Shown: positions 1 through 8,975 of the stretch, piece after piece
Layout: the number at the start of each line of letters is the position of its first letter
How positions within the stretch are numbered: position 1 is the stretch's first letter
NCBI GenBank assembly: GCA_023129715.1
Contig: JAGMBO010000019.1
Location: 1 to 64,000, forward strand
Length of the DNA: 64,000 nucleotides
Origin: Candidatus Eiseniibacteriota bacterium
Lineage (GTDB): Bacteria; Eisenbacteria; RBG-16-71-46; CAIMUX01; WJJG01
Direction: 5' to 3'
Notes under the pieces: model-generated
The model's input: only the letters and a program-made list of their open reading frames with translations
Told to the model about the DNA's origin: nothing
The model's database searches: none
Translations under genes and position numbers: made by a program

Positions 1-15
1 TCGCTTCATGAATAG

Positions 16-789
16 TCCGGGCTAGTATGCCGCAAACGCCCGGCCGCCGCGCCAACTGCCACCCGCCGTGAGTTCGTTACCACGCTGAAGACGGAATTGC
101 CCGTGGCGCTTACTCATCTCCAGCGCGGCAACATCGCGCCGGTGGACCTCGCCCAGGCGGCCATCGGCCCGGGCATGGCGGTCTACACCCGCTACGCGAA
201 GGTGCTCGACGCGGAAGGTAAGCCGCTCTCGGTTCGTGAGGCGCTGGCGCTCATCAACCAGACCCTTGACGAGGCACTGGCCGAGCAGGAGGGCGACTCT
301 GACGCCGACAGCCGCTGGGCGCTGGCGTGGTTCGAGCAGCACGGTTTCGCCGAGGGGGAGTTCGGGGTGGCCGAAACGCTCTCCAAGGCGAAGAATACGA
401 GCGTGGCGGGCATGGTAGAAGCCGGATTCCTCGAGTCGAAGCGCGGGAAGGTGCGCCTGCTCCGTCCCAGGGAGCTTTCCGCTAACTGGGACCCGGTTAC
501 CGATACACGCCTCACCGCTTGGGAGATCGTACATCACCTGATACGCGCGCTCGAAGCGGGCGGAGAAAGCGCTGCGGCCGAGTTCGTTGCCAAGCTCGGC
601 ACCAAGGCTGAGGCCGCCCGCGAGTTGGCCTACCGCCTCTATGGTCTGTGCGAACGCAAGAAGCGTGCTCAGGAGGCACTTGCCTACAACGCGCTAGTCC
701 AGAGTTGGCCCGAGATTGTCCGCTTGGCCCGTGAGGGTGTTGGGGCGAAGCAGGTTCAAGCGGCGCTCTTCGAGGAGGAGAAGGAGTAA
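16..789 (+). CDS. C-terminal part of a DUF1156 DNA methyltransferase (5' end outside window or broken)
   Basis: The visible 257 residues match, from memory of the family, the C-terminal part of DUF1156 adenine-specific DNA methylases: a VCRKRP stretch, then GNIAPVDLAQAAIGPGMAV, ALAWFEQHGF and KNTSVAGMVEAG blocks. The N-terminal catalytic domain would lie left of position 1. An in-frame TAG sits at 13-15, directly before the conserved VCRKRP segment, and no good start with a ribosome site follows it; the first permitted start is TTG at 97. The gene is therefore either a nonsense-mutated methylase, a sequencing error, or a C-terminal fragment. It ends 3 bases before the DUF499 gene, so the two form one operon. 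DUF1156 and DUF499 proteins are recognised partners in defence islands. Confidence 0.75.
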   Translation, partial: SGLVCRKRPAAAPTATRREFVTTLKTELPVALTHLQRGNIAPVDLAQAAIGPGMAVYTRYAKVLDAEGKPLSVREALALINQTLDEALAEQEGDSDADSRWALAWFEQHGFAEGEFGVAETLSKAKNTSVAGMVEAGFLESKRGKVRLLRPRELSANWDPVTDTRLTAWEIVHHLIRALEAGGESAAAEFVAKLGTKAEAARELAYRLYGLCERKKRAQEALAYNALVQSWPEIVRLAREGVGAKQVQAALFEEEKE

Positions 790-792
790 GGC

Positions 793-3700
793 ATGGCCAT
801 CACCAATCACGAACGTGTCGGCAAGGCGCTGGAGCTTCTCAAGACCGGCCTAGGGCCGTTCGTTGAGCGGGAATTCAACAGCCACTTCAAGGGCCAGGGA
901 CAGGCAGAAGCGCTGCACTACATGGGCGAAGATCGCCTCCTCCAGGGCAAGCTCATCACGCAGTGGGATGCAATGGCGCTCCTGAAGCTCATGTGGAATT
1001 CCTGGAATGACGTGTTCCGAAACACCTTGGGCCAATCAGAGCGAACGCTGGTGAGCGAACTGCGTGATCATCGGAACAAATGGGCGCATCAGCAGACCTT
1101 CTCAAGCGATGATACCGACCGGGCACTGGATTCAACGGAGAGACTTCTCACAGCTGTTTCCGCCCCGCAGGCTGATGAAGTCCGCAAGATGAAGACCGAA
1201 CTCCGCCGTCTGATTTTTGACGAACAAGTTCGTACCGAGAGGCGAAAGAGCGCGGGCGGGACGATCGAGAGCGCCGCCGTGGGCAATCTCAAGCCCTGGC
1301 GCGAAGTCGTGACACCGCACAAGGATGTTGCCAGCGGCAAGTACCAACAGGCGGAGTTTGCTGCCGATCTCTGGCAAGTTCATCTGGGAGAGGGAACCGA
1401 CGAGTATCGTGATCCCGTGGAGTTCTTTGGCCGGACATTTCTTACTGAGAGCCTGAGACGCCTTTTGGTCGGAGCGGTCAATCGGATCTCCGGCCAGGGG
1501 GGTGACCCGGTCGTCCAGCTTCAGACGAACTTCGGGGGTGGCAAGACACACTCCATGCTCGCGCTCTATCACCTCTTCTCGGGCACGGCGCCAACCGAAC
1601 TGCCGGGGATCGACGGGGTGTTGGCCGAAGCTGGAGCGGAGAAGCTCTCGACCGCCAGGCGTGTGGTCTTGGTGGGCAACAAGATTTCTCCTGGGAATCC
1701 TGTCAAGAAGCCGGATGGCACTGTCGTCCGGACCCTCTGGGGCGAACTCGCGTACCAGCTTGGTGGCAAGAAGGCCTTCGAGCGCCTTCAGGCCGATGAC
1801 GAGAACGCTACGTCTCCAGGAGATGCCCTCCGTGAGCTGCTCAATGACTACGGTCCCTGCCTTGTCCTGATTGACGAATGGGTGGCCTATGCCCGCCAGC
1901 TCCACGAGCAGAGTGACTTGCCCGCGGGCAGTTTTGGGACGCAGTTCACCTTTGCCCAGGCACTCACTGAATCGGCCCGGGCCGCGAAGAAGTGTCTCCT
2001 AGTGATCAGTCTCCCGGCTTCGGATACTTCGGGCTCGCCGCATACGCAAGCAGACGACGTGGAGGTCGGTGGAGAACGCGGGCGCGAGGCTCTCAGCCGG
2101 CTGCGCAATGTCGTCGGGCGCCTGGAGGCATCGTGGCGGCCGGCCACAGCGGAGGAGGGCTTCGAGATTGTGCGGCGGCGGCTGTTTGAGCCGTTGGCCG
2201 GCCAGCAGCAATTCACCGAGCGGGACGTCGTGGCGAAGGCCTTCGGCGATCTCTATCGCACTCAGCATCAGGAGTTTCCGCCCGAGTGCCGCACGGGAGA
2301 CTACGAGAAGCGAATCAAGGCCGCCTATCCGATCCATCCAGAGGTCTTCGATCGGCTGTACTCAGACTGGTCGACGCTGGTGAAGTTCCAGCGCACTCGC
2401 GGGGTCCTGCGCCTGATGGCCTCGGTGATCCACAGTCTGTGGGAGAAGGGGGACAGGAATCCCCTCATCTTGCCCGCGAACATCCCGATCGACGATCAGC
2501 GCGTGCAGTTCGAGTTGACGCGGTATCTGTCGGACAACTGGCTGCCGATCCTCGAGAAGGACATCGATGGCCCGAACTCGCTTCCCCTGCGCCTGGACGG
2601 GGAGGTGCCGAGCCTGGGCAAGTTTGCTGCCTGCCGACGTGTGGCGCGCACGATCTATCTGGGATCTGCCCCGACCGGGGCCGCTGCACATCGCGGCCTT
2701 GAGGACCGGCGCGTCAAGCTTGGGTGTGTCATGCCGGGCGAGTCGCCGGCGGTCTTCGGTGATGCCCTCCGTCGATTGGCGTCGACGGCGACCTATCTCT
2801 ATCAGGATGGCCCCCGCTATTGGTACTCGACGCAACCAACGGTGACCAAGCTCGCAGAGGACCGGGCGGAGCAGCTGAGCCGAGATCCCGACAAGGTGGC
2901 CCAGGAGATCGGTCGGCGATTGCGTGCCGATCTGCGACAGGCTGGGGACTTTGCCAGAATACACCCGCTGCCCAGTTCCAGCGCCGATGTGCCGGACGAT
3001 CTTGATGCGCGTCTCGTTGTCTTGGGTATTGAGCACGCATACAGCAAGGAGCCGGACAGTGCCGCTGAGGCCACGGCCAAGTTGATTCTCGAGACGCGAG
3101 GGAATGCCCCGCGGCTCTACCGAAACACGCTCGTTTTCCTGGCGGTCGACAGGACGCGTCTCCAGGACCTGGATGAGGCGGTTCGTAAGTACCTGGCGTG
3201 GGAATCGATCACTGCCGAGAAGGAAGTGCTGGATCTCTCGCCCCACCAGGTGAAACAGGCTGAGACGCAGAAGACGGCCGCCGACAGTGTGGTGATGGCC
3301 CGGGTGCCCGAGGCGTATCAGTGGCTCCTCATCCCGACGCAAGCGAATCCACAAGCGACGGTCGGGTGGCAAGCGATTCGGCTATCTGGGCAAGATGGAC
3401 TTGCCGCGCGGGCAAGCAAGCGGCTGAAGAGCGAAGAGTTGTTGGTGACGCGATTCGCTCCTTCGCGTCTGCGGATGGAGCTGGATCGAGTGCCGTTATG
3501 GCGCGAGAACCATGTGGCGATCCGACAGCTCGTGGAGGATTTCGCGAAGTATCTGTACCTGCCGAGGTTGAGAGATCCGTCGGTTCTGCTTGGCGCCATC
3601 CAGGATGGTTTCGGTCTGCTGACCTGGGAACAGGACTCGTTCGCGTATGCAGAGGCCCACGACGGGGAGGCGGATCGCTATCGGGGGCTTCGGGCCAAGG

Positions 3701-4107
3701 AGAGCTTCACGGTTGGCGAGGATGATGGGGGGCTGCTTGTGCGTCCGGAGGTTGCAATCCGGCAGCTCGAGGCGGAGGCGCCGCCTCCGGTAGACGCGGG
3801 AGGAGAGAAGGGCAGGGAGGACGAGCGAACACCACCTGTTCCCCCTGTTGTTCCGCCTGTCGAGAAACGAAGGCCTAGGCGCTACTACGGCACAGTGACA
3901 TTAGATCCTGAGCGGACTGGCCGCGATGCGGGCAAGATCGCCGAGGAAGTTGTCGCGCATCTGGTTGGCCTTGTGGGGTCGAAGGTGCGAGTGACCCTGG
4001 AGATCCAAGCGGAGATCCCTGACGGCGTTCCCGAGCACGTTGAGCGGACAGTCACGGAAAACAGCATGGCGCTCAAGTTCGAGAGCCATGGGTTCGAGAT
4101 GGACTGA
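793..4107 (+). CDS. HEPN (Swt1-like) plus DUF499 ATPase, defence-associated
   Basis: This 1104-residue protein has two parts. Residues 1-150 look like the Swt1-type HEPN domain, with the RX4H motif RNKWAH at about 94-99, the signature of metal-independent HEPN RNases. The rest is a DUF499 P-loop ATPase: Walker A NFGGGKTHSM at about 245-254 and Walker B LVLIDEW at about 357-363. A proline and charged linker at about 990-1035 leads to a short C-terminal domain. The start ATG lies 3 bases after the methylase stop. DUF499 proteins occur with DUF1156 methylases in anti-phage loci; the role here, ATP-powered remodelling or sensing with possible RNA cleavage, is inferred. The usual third partner, DUF3780, is not seen downstream. 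Confidence 0.82.
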   Translation: MAITNHERVGKALELLKTGLGPFVEREFNSHFKGQGQAEALHYMGEDRLLQGKLITQWDAMALLKLMWNSWNDVFRNTLGQSERTLVSELRDHRNKWAHQQTFSSDDTDRALDSTERLLTAVSAPQADEVRKMKTELRRLIFDEQVRTERRKSAGGTIESAAVGNLKPWREVVTPHKDVASGKYQQAEFAADLWQVHLGEGTDEYRDPVEFFGRTFLTESLRRLLVGAVNRISGQGGDPVVQLQTNFGGGKTHSMLALYHLFSGTAPTELPGIDGVLAEAGAEKLSTARRVVLVGNKISPGNPVKKPDGTVVRTLWGELAYQLGGKKAFERLQADDENATSPGDALRELLNDYGPCLVLIDEWVAYARQLHEQSDLPAGSFGTQFTFAQALTESARAAKKCLLVISLPASDTSGSPHTQADDVEVGGERGREALSRLRNVVGRLEASWRPATAEEGFEIVRRRLFEPLAGQQQFTERDVVAKAFGDLYRTQHQEFPPECRTGDYEKRIKAAYPIHPEVFDRLYSDWSTLVKFQRTRGVLRLMASVIHSLWEKGDRNPLILPANIPIDDQRVQFELTRYLSDNWLPILEKDIDGPNSLPLRLDGEVPSLGKFAACRRVARTIYLGSAPTGAAAHRGLEDRRVKLGCVMPGESPAVFGDALRRLASTATYLYQDGPRYWYSTQPTVTKLAEDRAEQLSRDPDKVAQEIGRRLRADLRQAGDFARIHPLPSSSADVPDDLDARLVVLGIEHAYSKEPDSAAEATAKLILETRGNAPRLYRNTLVFLAVDRTRLQDLDEAVRKYLAWESITAEKEVLDLSPHQVKQAETQKTAADSVVMARVPEAYQWLLIPTQANPQATVGWQAIRLSGQDGLAARASKRLKSEELLVTRFAPSRLRMELDRVPLWRENHVAIRQLVEDFAKYLYLPRLRDPSVLLGAIQDGFGLLTWEQDSFAYAEAHDGEADRYRGLRAKESFTVGEDDGGLLVRPEVAIRQLEAEAPPPVDAGGEKGREDERTPPVPPVVPPVEKRRPRRYYGTVTLDPERTGRDAGKIAEEVVAHLVGLVGSKVRVTLEIQAEIPDGVPEHVERTVTENSMALKFESHGFEMD

Positions 4108-4434
4108 TCAGGCGGACGCCACACCTCCATAGAAGGTTCTCGCTCGCGCGGGTGCGCTCGCTGTGCAACTCGCGGCGAGCCCGGTCGGATCATTCATTGA
4201 CAATCTCCCGGATTGGTTCCACCGGCGTGTGGAAGGAGGAACCAGAGCTTCTCCTGCCCGGAGAGATCGCAATGCAGGCATGGACTTCACGGGCGCTGCC
4301 CACTATCTGCTTTCTCATTGAGGATTGTGTCTGCGGGAGTGGCGATGCCGAATGCGCTGCGACCTCTGCCAACCAGGGTCTCTGCAGGAGGGGCGGCGTC
4401 GAAGTGTGGGGGGGCTCATTTCTTGGGTTGATGT
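4108..4434 (+). other. non-coding gap between the DUF499 gene and the AbiE pair
   Basis: I see no convincing gene in these 327 bases: short open frames have no family features or ribosome sites. The right end runs into the AbiE operator. Confidence 0.6.
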
Positions 4435-4464
4435 TGTAAGAAATTACACCTATTATTTCTTACA
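4435..4464 (+). promoter_or_regulatory. perfect inverted repeat, likely AbiEi operator
   Basis: The arms TGTAAGAAAT (4435-4444) and ATTTCTTACA (4455-4464) are exact inverted copies separated by 10 bases. The element is AT-rich in a GC-rich window and ends 17 bases before the AbiEi start codon. AbiEi antitoxins are known to bind inverted repeats and repress their own operon, so this is the natural operator, probably overlapping the promoter. A ribosome site AGAGG lies between the repeat and the ATG at 4482. Confidence 0.8.
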
Positions 4465-4481
4465 GCAATAAGAGGTCGCAG

Positions 4482-5093
4482 ATGCCTCAACCAGCTATAA
4501 ATAAATTAGTTAGCCGGATCTATGGGAACGGTAGGGGTTGGGCGTTTTCCCAAAAGGATTTCAGTGGCCTGGGGACCCGCTCGGCAATCGACGTTTCCCT
4601 GCACCGGCTTCATGAGAAGGGGACGATCCGGCGCGTCCTGCGGGGCATCTACGACTATCCCCAGGTGAGCGAGAAACTCGGCCGGCAACTCAGTCCCGAC
4701 ATCGACCAAGTGGCACGGGCCCTGGCACGGAAATCCGGCTGGCGAATCCAACCCACGGGACCGGCGGCGCTGAACCTCCTGGGCCTCTCCACGCAGGTGA
4801 TGGGGCGCTACGCCTACCTCTCCGACGGCCCGGATCGGGTCTACGCGATCGGGAAGCGAACGATCGAGTTCCAGCACACGGCGCTCAAGGAGTCCGGCTT
4901 CAAGTTGCGGGAGAGCTCCCTGGTCGTGCAGGCGCTCCGGTCTCTCGGGGAGGAGCGCATCGACGAGAGTACGATCTCGAAGCTTCGCGACTTCCTCGGG
5001 CCGGACCTGTGCACCAAGGTCCTGAAAGACACGCGAACCGCCAGGGGATGGGTGCACGACACGATTCTGGCGATCTGCCGGGAGGTGCGGTGA
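4482..5093 (+). CDS. AbiEi-type antitoxin / transcriptional repressor (DUF6088-like)
   Basis: This 203-residue protein has an N-terminal winged helix (about 15-60, including RSAIDVSLHRLHEKG and a GIYDYP wing). A middle region follows with the TGPAALNLLGLSTQ motif seen in AbiEi/DUF6088 proteins. It should neutralise the toxin encoded next and repress the operon through the inverted repeat just upstream. The ATG is preceded by AGAGG. Its TGA overlaps the ATG of the next gene (sequence TGATG), so the pair is translationally coupled, as is usual for type IV AbiE systems. Abortive-infection or plasmid-stabilising function is inferred from the family. Confidence 0.85.
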   Translation: MPQPAINKLVSRIYGNGRGWAFSQKDFSGLGTRSAIDVSLHRLHEKGTIRRVLRGIYDYPQVSEKLGRQLSPDIDQVARALARKSGWRIQPTGPAALNLLGLSTQVMGRYAYLSDGPDRVYAIGKRTIEFQHTALKESGFKLRESSLVVQALRSLGEERIDESTISKLRDFLGPDLCTKVLKDTRTARGWVHDTILAICREVR

Positions 5094-6079
5094 TGGACCG
5101 GATCGCCTCCTGGTCCGATACCGACCGCGCCGATCTGGTACGCGAGACGGCGGCAGTCAAGAACATGGCGCCGGCGGTCGTAGAGAAGGATTTCTGGGTC
5201 TGCTGGGTGCTCGATAAGCTGTTCGGCTCGGATCCGATGGGCAGGAAGATCCTCTTCAAGGGTGGGACATCCCTTTCCAAGGTCTTCGGGCTGATCGAAC
5301 GATTCTCCGAGGACATCGACCTGATCCTGGATTGGGATGAGGTCTCGACAGAGGACCCCATGGCGGCCAGATCCGTCTCCAAGCAGGACGCGTTCAACAA
5401 GAAGCTGCTCTGCGATACGCACGACTATCTTGGGAGAATATTCCTCCCCGAGGTGGAAGTCCTGATCGGCGGTACGTGCCGGGCTGCGATCGAGGAGAAC
5501 CCCGAGGTTGTGAAGATCGGATATCCCGCCGCCTTCTCCAGCGACTACCTCAGGCCGGAGATCCAGTTGGAAGTCGGGTGCCTGGCCTCCTGGGTCCCGA
5601 ACGAGGAATATGAGATCACACCCTATGCCGCCGAGGCGCTTCCTCAGGCCTTCGAGCGGTCGGCTGTCCGCGTGAGAGCGATCAAGGCCGAGCGGACCTT
5701 CTGGGAGAAGGTCACGATCCTGCATCATGAGGCCCACCGGCCCCAGGGGAGGTTACAGCCCAAGGGGTATTCGAGGCACTACTACGATGTCTGCCGCATG
5801 AGCCAGTCGCCTGTGAAGGGGGCTGCATTCCTTGATCTTGAGTTGCTGAGGAATGTCGTTGCGTTCAAGGACAAGTTCTATCACCGGGGCTGGGCCCAGT
5901 ATGACCTGGCCGTGCCGGGCAGCATGAGACTCGTTCCTCCGGAGTATGTGAGACGAGCCCTGGAGAGCGACTATGCCGAAATGCGCTTCATGATCTACGG
6001 TGACGTCCCGGCGTTCAGCGACCTGATGGAGTCTATTCAACAGCCGGAGGTTGAAATCAATCAACTGCCCAAGCCATAG
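5093..6079 (+). CDS. AbiEii-type nucleotidyltransferase toxin
   Basis: The 328-residue product belongs to the AbiEii/AbiGii nucleotidyltransferase family. It carries the signatures KGGTSLSK (about 52-59) and SEDIDLILD (about 69-77), which form the nucleotide-binding loop and the catalytic Asp pair, plus the C-terminal ERTFWEK and KGYSRHYYDV segments typical of the family. AbiEii enzymes transfer nucleotides to RNA targets and stop growth. The start was placed at 5093 because that ATG overlaps the antitoxin stop; a longer frame beginning at 5009 lies inside the antitoxin gene. Length and motifs are intact, so the toxin is probably functional. Confidence 0.87.
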   Translation: MDRIASWSDTDRADLVRETAAVKNMAPAVVEKDFWVCWVLDKLFGSDPMGRKILFKGGTSLSKVFGLIERFSEDIDLILDWDEVSTEDPMAARSVSKQDAFNKKLLCDTHDYLGRIFLPEVEVLIGGTCRAAIEENPEVVKIGYPAAFSSDYLRPEIQLEVGCLASWVPNEEYEITPYAAEALPQAFERSAVRVRAIKAERTFWEKVTILHHEAHRPQGRLQPKGYSRHYYDVCRMSQSPVKGAAFLDLELLRNVVAFKDKFYHRGWAQYDLAVPGSMRLVPPEYVRRALESDYAEMRFMIYGDVPAFSDLMESIQQPEVEINQLPKP

Positions 6080-6347
6080 GAACGGCTGGGATGAGGAAGA
6101 GGTGAACGGACGGCCCGCGATCCGGTCGTGACAGTGGTGCCCGCCGATCCCGCAACGTACACAAGTGATGGAAGCCACGATGCTCACACGTCTCGAGTCC
6201 CCGGGCAGATCCGGAGGTGCTACTCGGGGAAACTGCGGTTGGGCGGCGGGCTGGAGTGAGCGTCCTGAGGCGAGTCATACTGGACAGAACGAACGCAATC
6301 CCCGTCCTGTCAGCGGCTTGCCCGCATGACATCATTGGCAGAAACGC

Positions 6348-7112
6348 TCATCGGCCCAGCGCGAACCCGACCCCCCCAGCCAAGTAGAACCCACTGAAAT
6401 CGAAGTCCAGCGCCTGCCCCGCATTGTTCTGGGCTTCCGTGTCCCAGCAACCGACCTGGGGGCTGCAGAACTCGCCATCGAACTCGCCGAGGTTTCGGTG
6501 TCGATAGCCGGCCTTGACGAAAAGCAGGCCGGTTCTACCTATCCGGCCTTGGTACCCGCTGAAGACTCCCAAGGAGAGTCCCTTGCCAGTGAATTCTCCT
6601 TCCACGTCCAGGTCGTAGTCAGAATCGGAGTAGACGCGGAAGCGCGTTTCGGAGTTCGCCTTCCCGAAGGCCACGCCCATTGATGCTCCAAGGAACAATC
6701 CACGAGAAGTCGGCGGCCAGAGAGTCAGGGTTCCGCTGACGTCGATCACTCGCAGGTCGGCCTTGTCGGAGAATGAACCGGAGTAGTCCGAATAGACGTT
6801 GTTGACGCTGCTCTTCTGGATCCCGACGCTTGCTCCCAGCGAGACGGTCTCGGAGACCATGAACTCGAGTCCACCGCCGAATTCGAGAGCGCCGCCGAAC
6901 GTGTCCCAGCTCAAGGGGACACCCAGACTCCGGAAGATCTGCTCATCGTCCTCGATCGCGTCATTGACCTCCCCCAAGGCCTGGGTGGCATAGCCGAGCG
7001 AGAGATGCAGGTAGCCCTTGGGGTGGATCTGCTGTTGCTGGGCACCGGCGGTTGTGCCCGCGACCACCAGAGTGAGCAGGCAGATCGTCAAGTGTAGAGG
7101 TCTTGGGTTCAT
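6348..7112 (-). CDS. exported beta-barrel outer-membrane protein of unknown function
   Basis: The 254-residue protein begins with a clear Sec signal peptide (positively charged start, hydrophobic core ICLLTLVVAG, cleavage near AGA-QQ). It continues as alternating hydrophobic and polar strands rich in Gly and aromatic residues, and ends FYLAGGVGFALGR, as expected of a small OmpA- or OmpW-like barrel. I chose the ATG at 7112, directly before the signal peptide; 24 bases further upstream also stay open. It is divergent from the CARF activator gene and carries an excellent -24/-12 promoter at 7188-7204, so it is probably that activator's target. The transported or bound substrate is unknown. Confidence 0.75.
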   Translation of the reverse strand: MNPRPLHLTICLLTLVVAGTTAGAQQQQIHPKGYLHLSLGYATQALGEVNDAIEDDEQIFRSLGVPLSWDTFGGALEFGGGLEFMVSETVSLGASVGIQKSSVNNVYSDYSGSFSDKADLRVIDVSGTLTLWPPTSRGLFLGASMGVAFGKANSETRFRVYSDSDYDLDVEGEFTGKGLSLGVFSGYQGRIGRTGLLFVKAGYRHRNLGEFDGEFCSPQVGCWDTEAQNNAGQALDFDFSGFYLAGGVGFALGR

Positions 7113-7187
7113 CGGAATCCTCCTGTCCGGAGCCACAGATCAATGGTCCCATCACAGCGAAGAAAACCAGTGGCCCTTGGAGTGAGA

Positions 7188-7204
7188 GGCAAGAACCGAG
7201 CCAA
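7188..7204 (-). promoter_or_regulatory. sigma-54 (-24/-12) promoter of the outer-membrane protein gene
   Basis: Read on the minus strand the 17 bases are TTGGCTCGGTTCTTGCC. Against the sigma-54 consensus (TTGGCACG, four bases, TTGCA) only two defined positions differ, and the GG and GC dinucleotides have the required 10-base spacing. Predicted transcription would start near 7177, giving a 65-base leader before the ATG at 7112. The rest of the 309-base divergent gap (7113-7421) should hold activator-binding sites, but I could not identify them. Confidence 0.75.
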
Positions 7205-7421
7205 TCCAGGCGGGGTGCCAAGTCTTCGCCGGAGCGAGTGTTCCGCGGCAACGCACAAGAGTAGGAATGCCCGCGAGTCCAACCCGAGTTGGCACGTTCT
7301 CAACGACGGTTGCCCTTGATGAACCGGGCCGTGGGCTGCATGATAACCTGCTTGGGGAAGGCTCCCCGTGAGATTGTGATCTACCGAGAAGCGCCATGAG
7401 CTGGTTCGCAGGGATGGAACG

Positions 7422-8975
7422 ATGAAACCGAAGAAGACATTGCTGACCTTCGTCGGGTTCCATGACCCATACTCCATCGGACTTGTGGAGGGAGAAGAAC
7501 AGCCCGGTCCGATCCTCTCGCTGCTCGGGGAACGGGCCTTTGACCGCGTGATCCTCTTCGACACGCCTCAGACGGGATCGCAGACCGCCGCGACACACGA
7601 GGCCATCGGGGCCCGGTTTCCAGATCTCCATGTCGAGGTTCGGGACATCCCCTTGGAAGACCCCATCGACTATCTTGCTATCCTGGGTAACTTGAGAACC
7701 CATCTCCGTGGTTTGTGCAGCGAGGACCCCCAGCCCGACTGCACCATCTCGGTCACCTCCGGGACGCCTCAGATGCATGCCTGCTGGTTCCTGCTGGCGG
7801 CTGCGGGAGAGATCCCTGCCCGGATCGTCAATGTCCGCCCACCGCGCTATGTCACCCAGGAGCGTCCGCTCGTGACCGAAGTTGATGTCGGGCGTCCGGA
7901 GTTCCCCCAAGTGCGGGCCGGGGCCGGATGGCTGGCCGAGGATGTGATGGAGGGGGGACCACACGGCGAGCCAGGCTCAGCAGTTGATGAACTGATCGAT
8001 CCGGTCGAGGCTATCCGCAAGCTCAAGATCGTCGGCGATCATCCCCGCATGCGCCGGGCGCTTGAGATTGCGTCCGCCCTGGCGCCCTCGGGTGCACCGG
8101 TCCTGATCCTCGGACAGACGGGAACCGGCAAGGAGCTCATCGCGCGTCTCGTTCATCTCCTCAGCGGGCGTCCTCACGAGCGGTTCCTGCCGGTCAATTG
8201 CGGGGCGATCCCGAAGGAGTTGGCCGAGAGCCTGCTCTTCGGTCACAAGAAGGGCGCCTTTACCGGCGCTCACCAGGATCAGGTCGGCAAGTTCATCCAG
8301 GCTGATGGCGGCACGCTGTTCCTGGACGACATCGGAGAGCTGCCGGCCTCCACACAGGCGAAGCTGCTGCGCGTCCTGCAGGATGGTCAGGTGGAGCCGA
8401 TCGGCGCCGCACAGAGCCAGCAGGTGGATGTTCGGGTGGTGGCGGCGACGAACCGGGATCTGGGGGTGGCGATCCCCGCCGGCGATTTCCGTGAGGATCT
8501 CTACTACCGCCTGGCGGTCGGGGTGATCGAGCTGCCCGCCTTGCGGGAGCGACCCAGCGACATCCCCAAGCTTGCCCTGCACGTTCTCGATCGGATCAAT
8601 GGAACGCTGCGGTATCCCAAGCGCCTCTCGGTCGAGGCCCTCCAGCGACTGCAGACCCACAGCTGGCCAGGCAATGTGCGGGCGTTGGAGAATGTGTTGG
8701 AACGCTCGGCGAGGCTCTGCCGGAAGGCCGTTCTCGATGCCGATGATCTCCTGATCGACGATCCGGTGTCGCGAGAGGATCCTCTCTCCGGGCTCCCGGC
8801 GCCGTATGAGGGGTTTTCCTTGGAGGACTTCCTCCGGCAAGCCCGCAAGCATCTGTTGCTGGAGGCGCTCGACCAGACCGACGGGAATCAGAGTGCGGCA
8901 GCGCGACTGTTGGGGGTCAGCCCACAGGCGGTTCACAAGTTCCTGAAGACCTCGGAAGCTGAGGGAGCCGACTGA
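7422..8975 (+). CDS. CARF-domain sigma-54-dependent activator (RtcR-like)
   Basis: This 517-residue protein has three modules. Residues about 5-165 resemble the CARF domain of RtcR, with the ligand-loop signature SVTSGTPQMHA near 107-117. Residues about 185-420 are the sigma-54 AAA+ domain: Walker A GQTGTGKE near 230, the sigma-54 contact loop GAFTGA near 279 and Walker B TLFLDDIGEL near 299. A Fis-type helix-turn-helix (GNQSAAARLLGVS) near 487-500 ends the protein. CARF domains bind cyclic or linear oligonucleotides or RNA ends, so ligand-controlled transcription is expected. No rtcA or rtcB RNA-repair genes are nearby; neighbours are a barrel protein and defence-like genes. The ligand is unknown. 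Confidence 0.88.
   Translation: MKPKKTLLTFVGFHDPYSIGLVEGEEQPGPILSLLGERAFDRVILFDTPQTGSQTAATHEAIGARFPDLHVEVRDIPLEDPIDYLAILGNLRTHLRGLCSEDPQPDCTISVTSGTPQMHACWFLLAAAGEIPARIVNVRPPRYVTQERPLVTEVDVGRPEFPQVRAGAGWLAEDVMEGGPHGEPGSAVDELIDPVEAIRKLKIVGDHPRMRRALEIASALAPSGAPVLILGQTGTGKELIARLVHLLSGRPHERFLPVNCGAIPKELAESLLFGHKKGAFTGAHQDQVGKFIQADGGTLFLDDIGELPASTQAKLLRVLQDGQVEPIGAAQSQQVDVRVVAATNRDLGVAIPAGDFREDLYYRLAVGVIELPALRERPSDIPKLALHVLDRINGTLRYPKRLSVEALQRLQTHSWPGNVRALENVLERSARLCRKAVLDADDLLIDDPVSREDPLSGLPAPYEGFSLEDFLRQARKHLLLEALDQTDGNQSAAARLLGVSPQAVHKFLKTSEAEGAD

Noticed and set aside
7289-7316. Another sigma-54 site on the plus strand (TTGGCACG followed by TTGC)
   Set aside because: The -24 half is perfect, but TTGC is 13 bases away instead of 4, so the spacing is wrong.
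7422-8975. Type III CRISPR signalling locus
   Set aside because: No cas genes, no repeat array and no cyclase gene are in the window; only the CARF-like domain hints at it.
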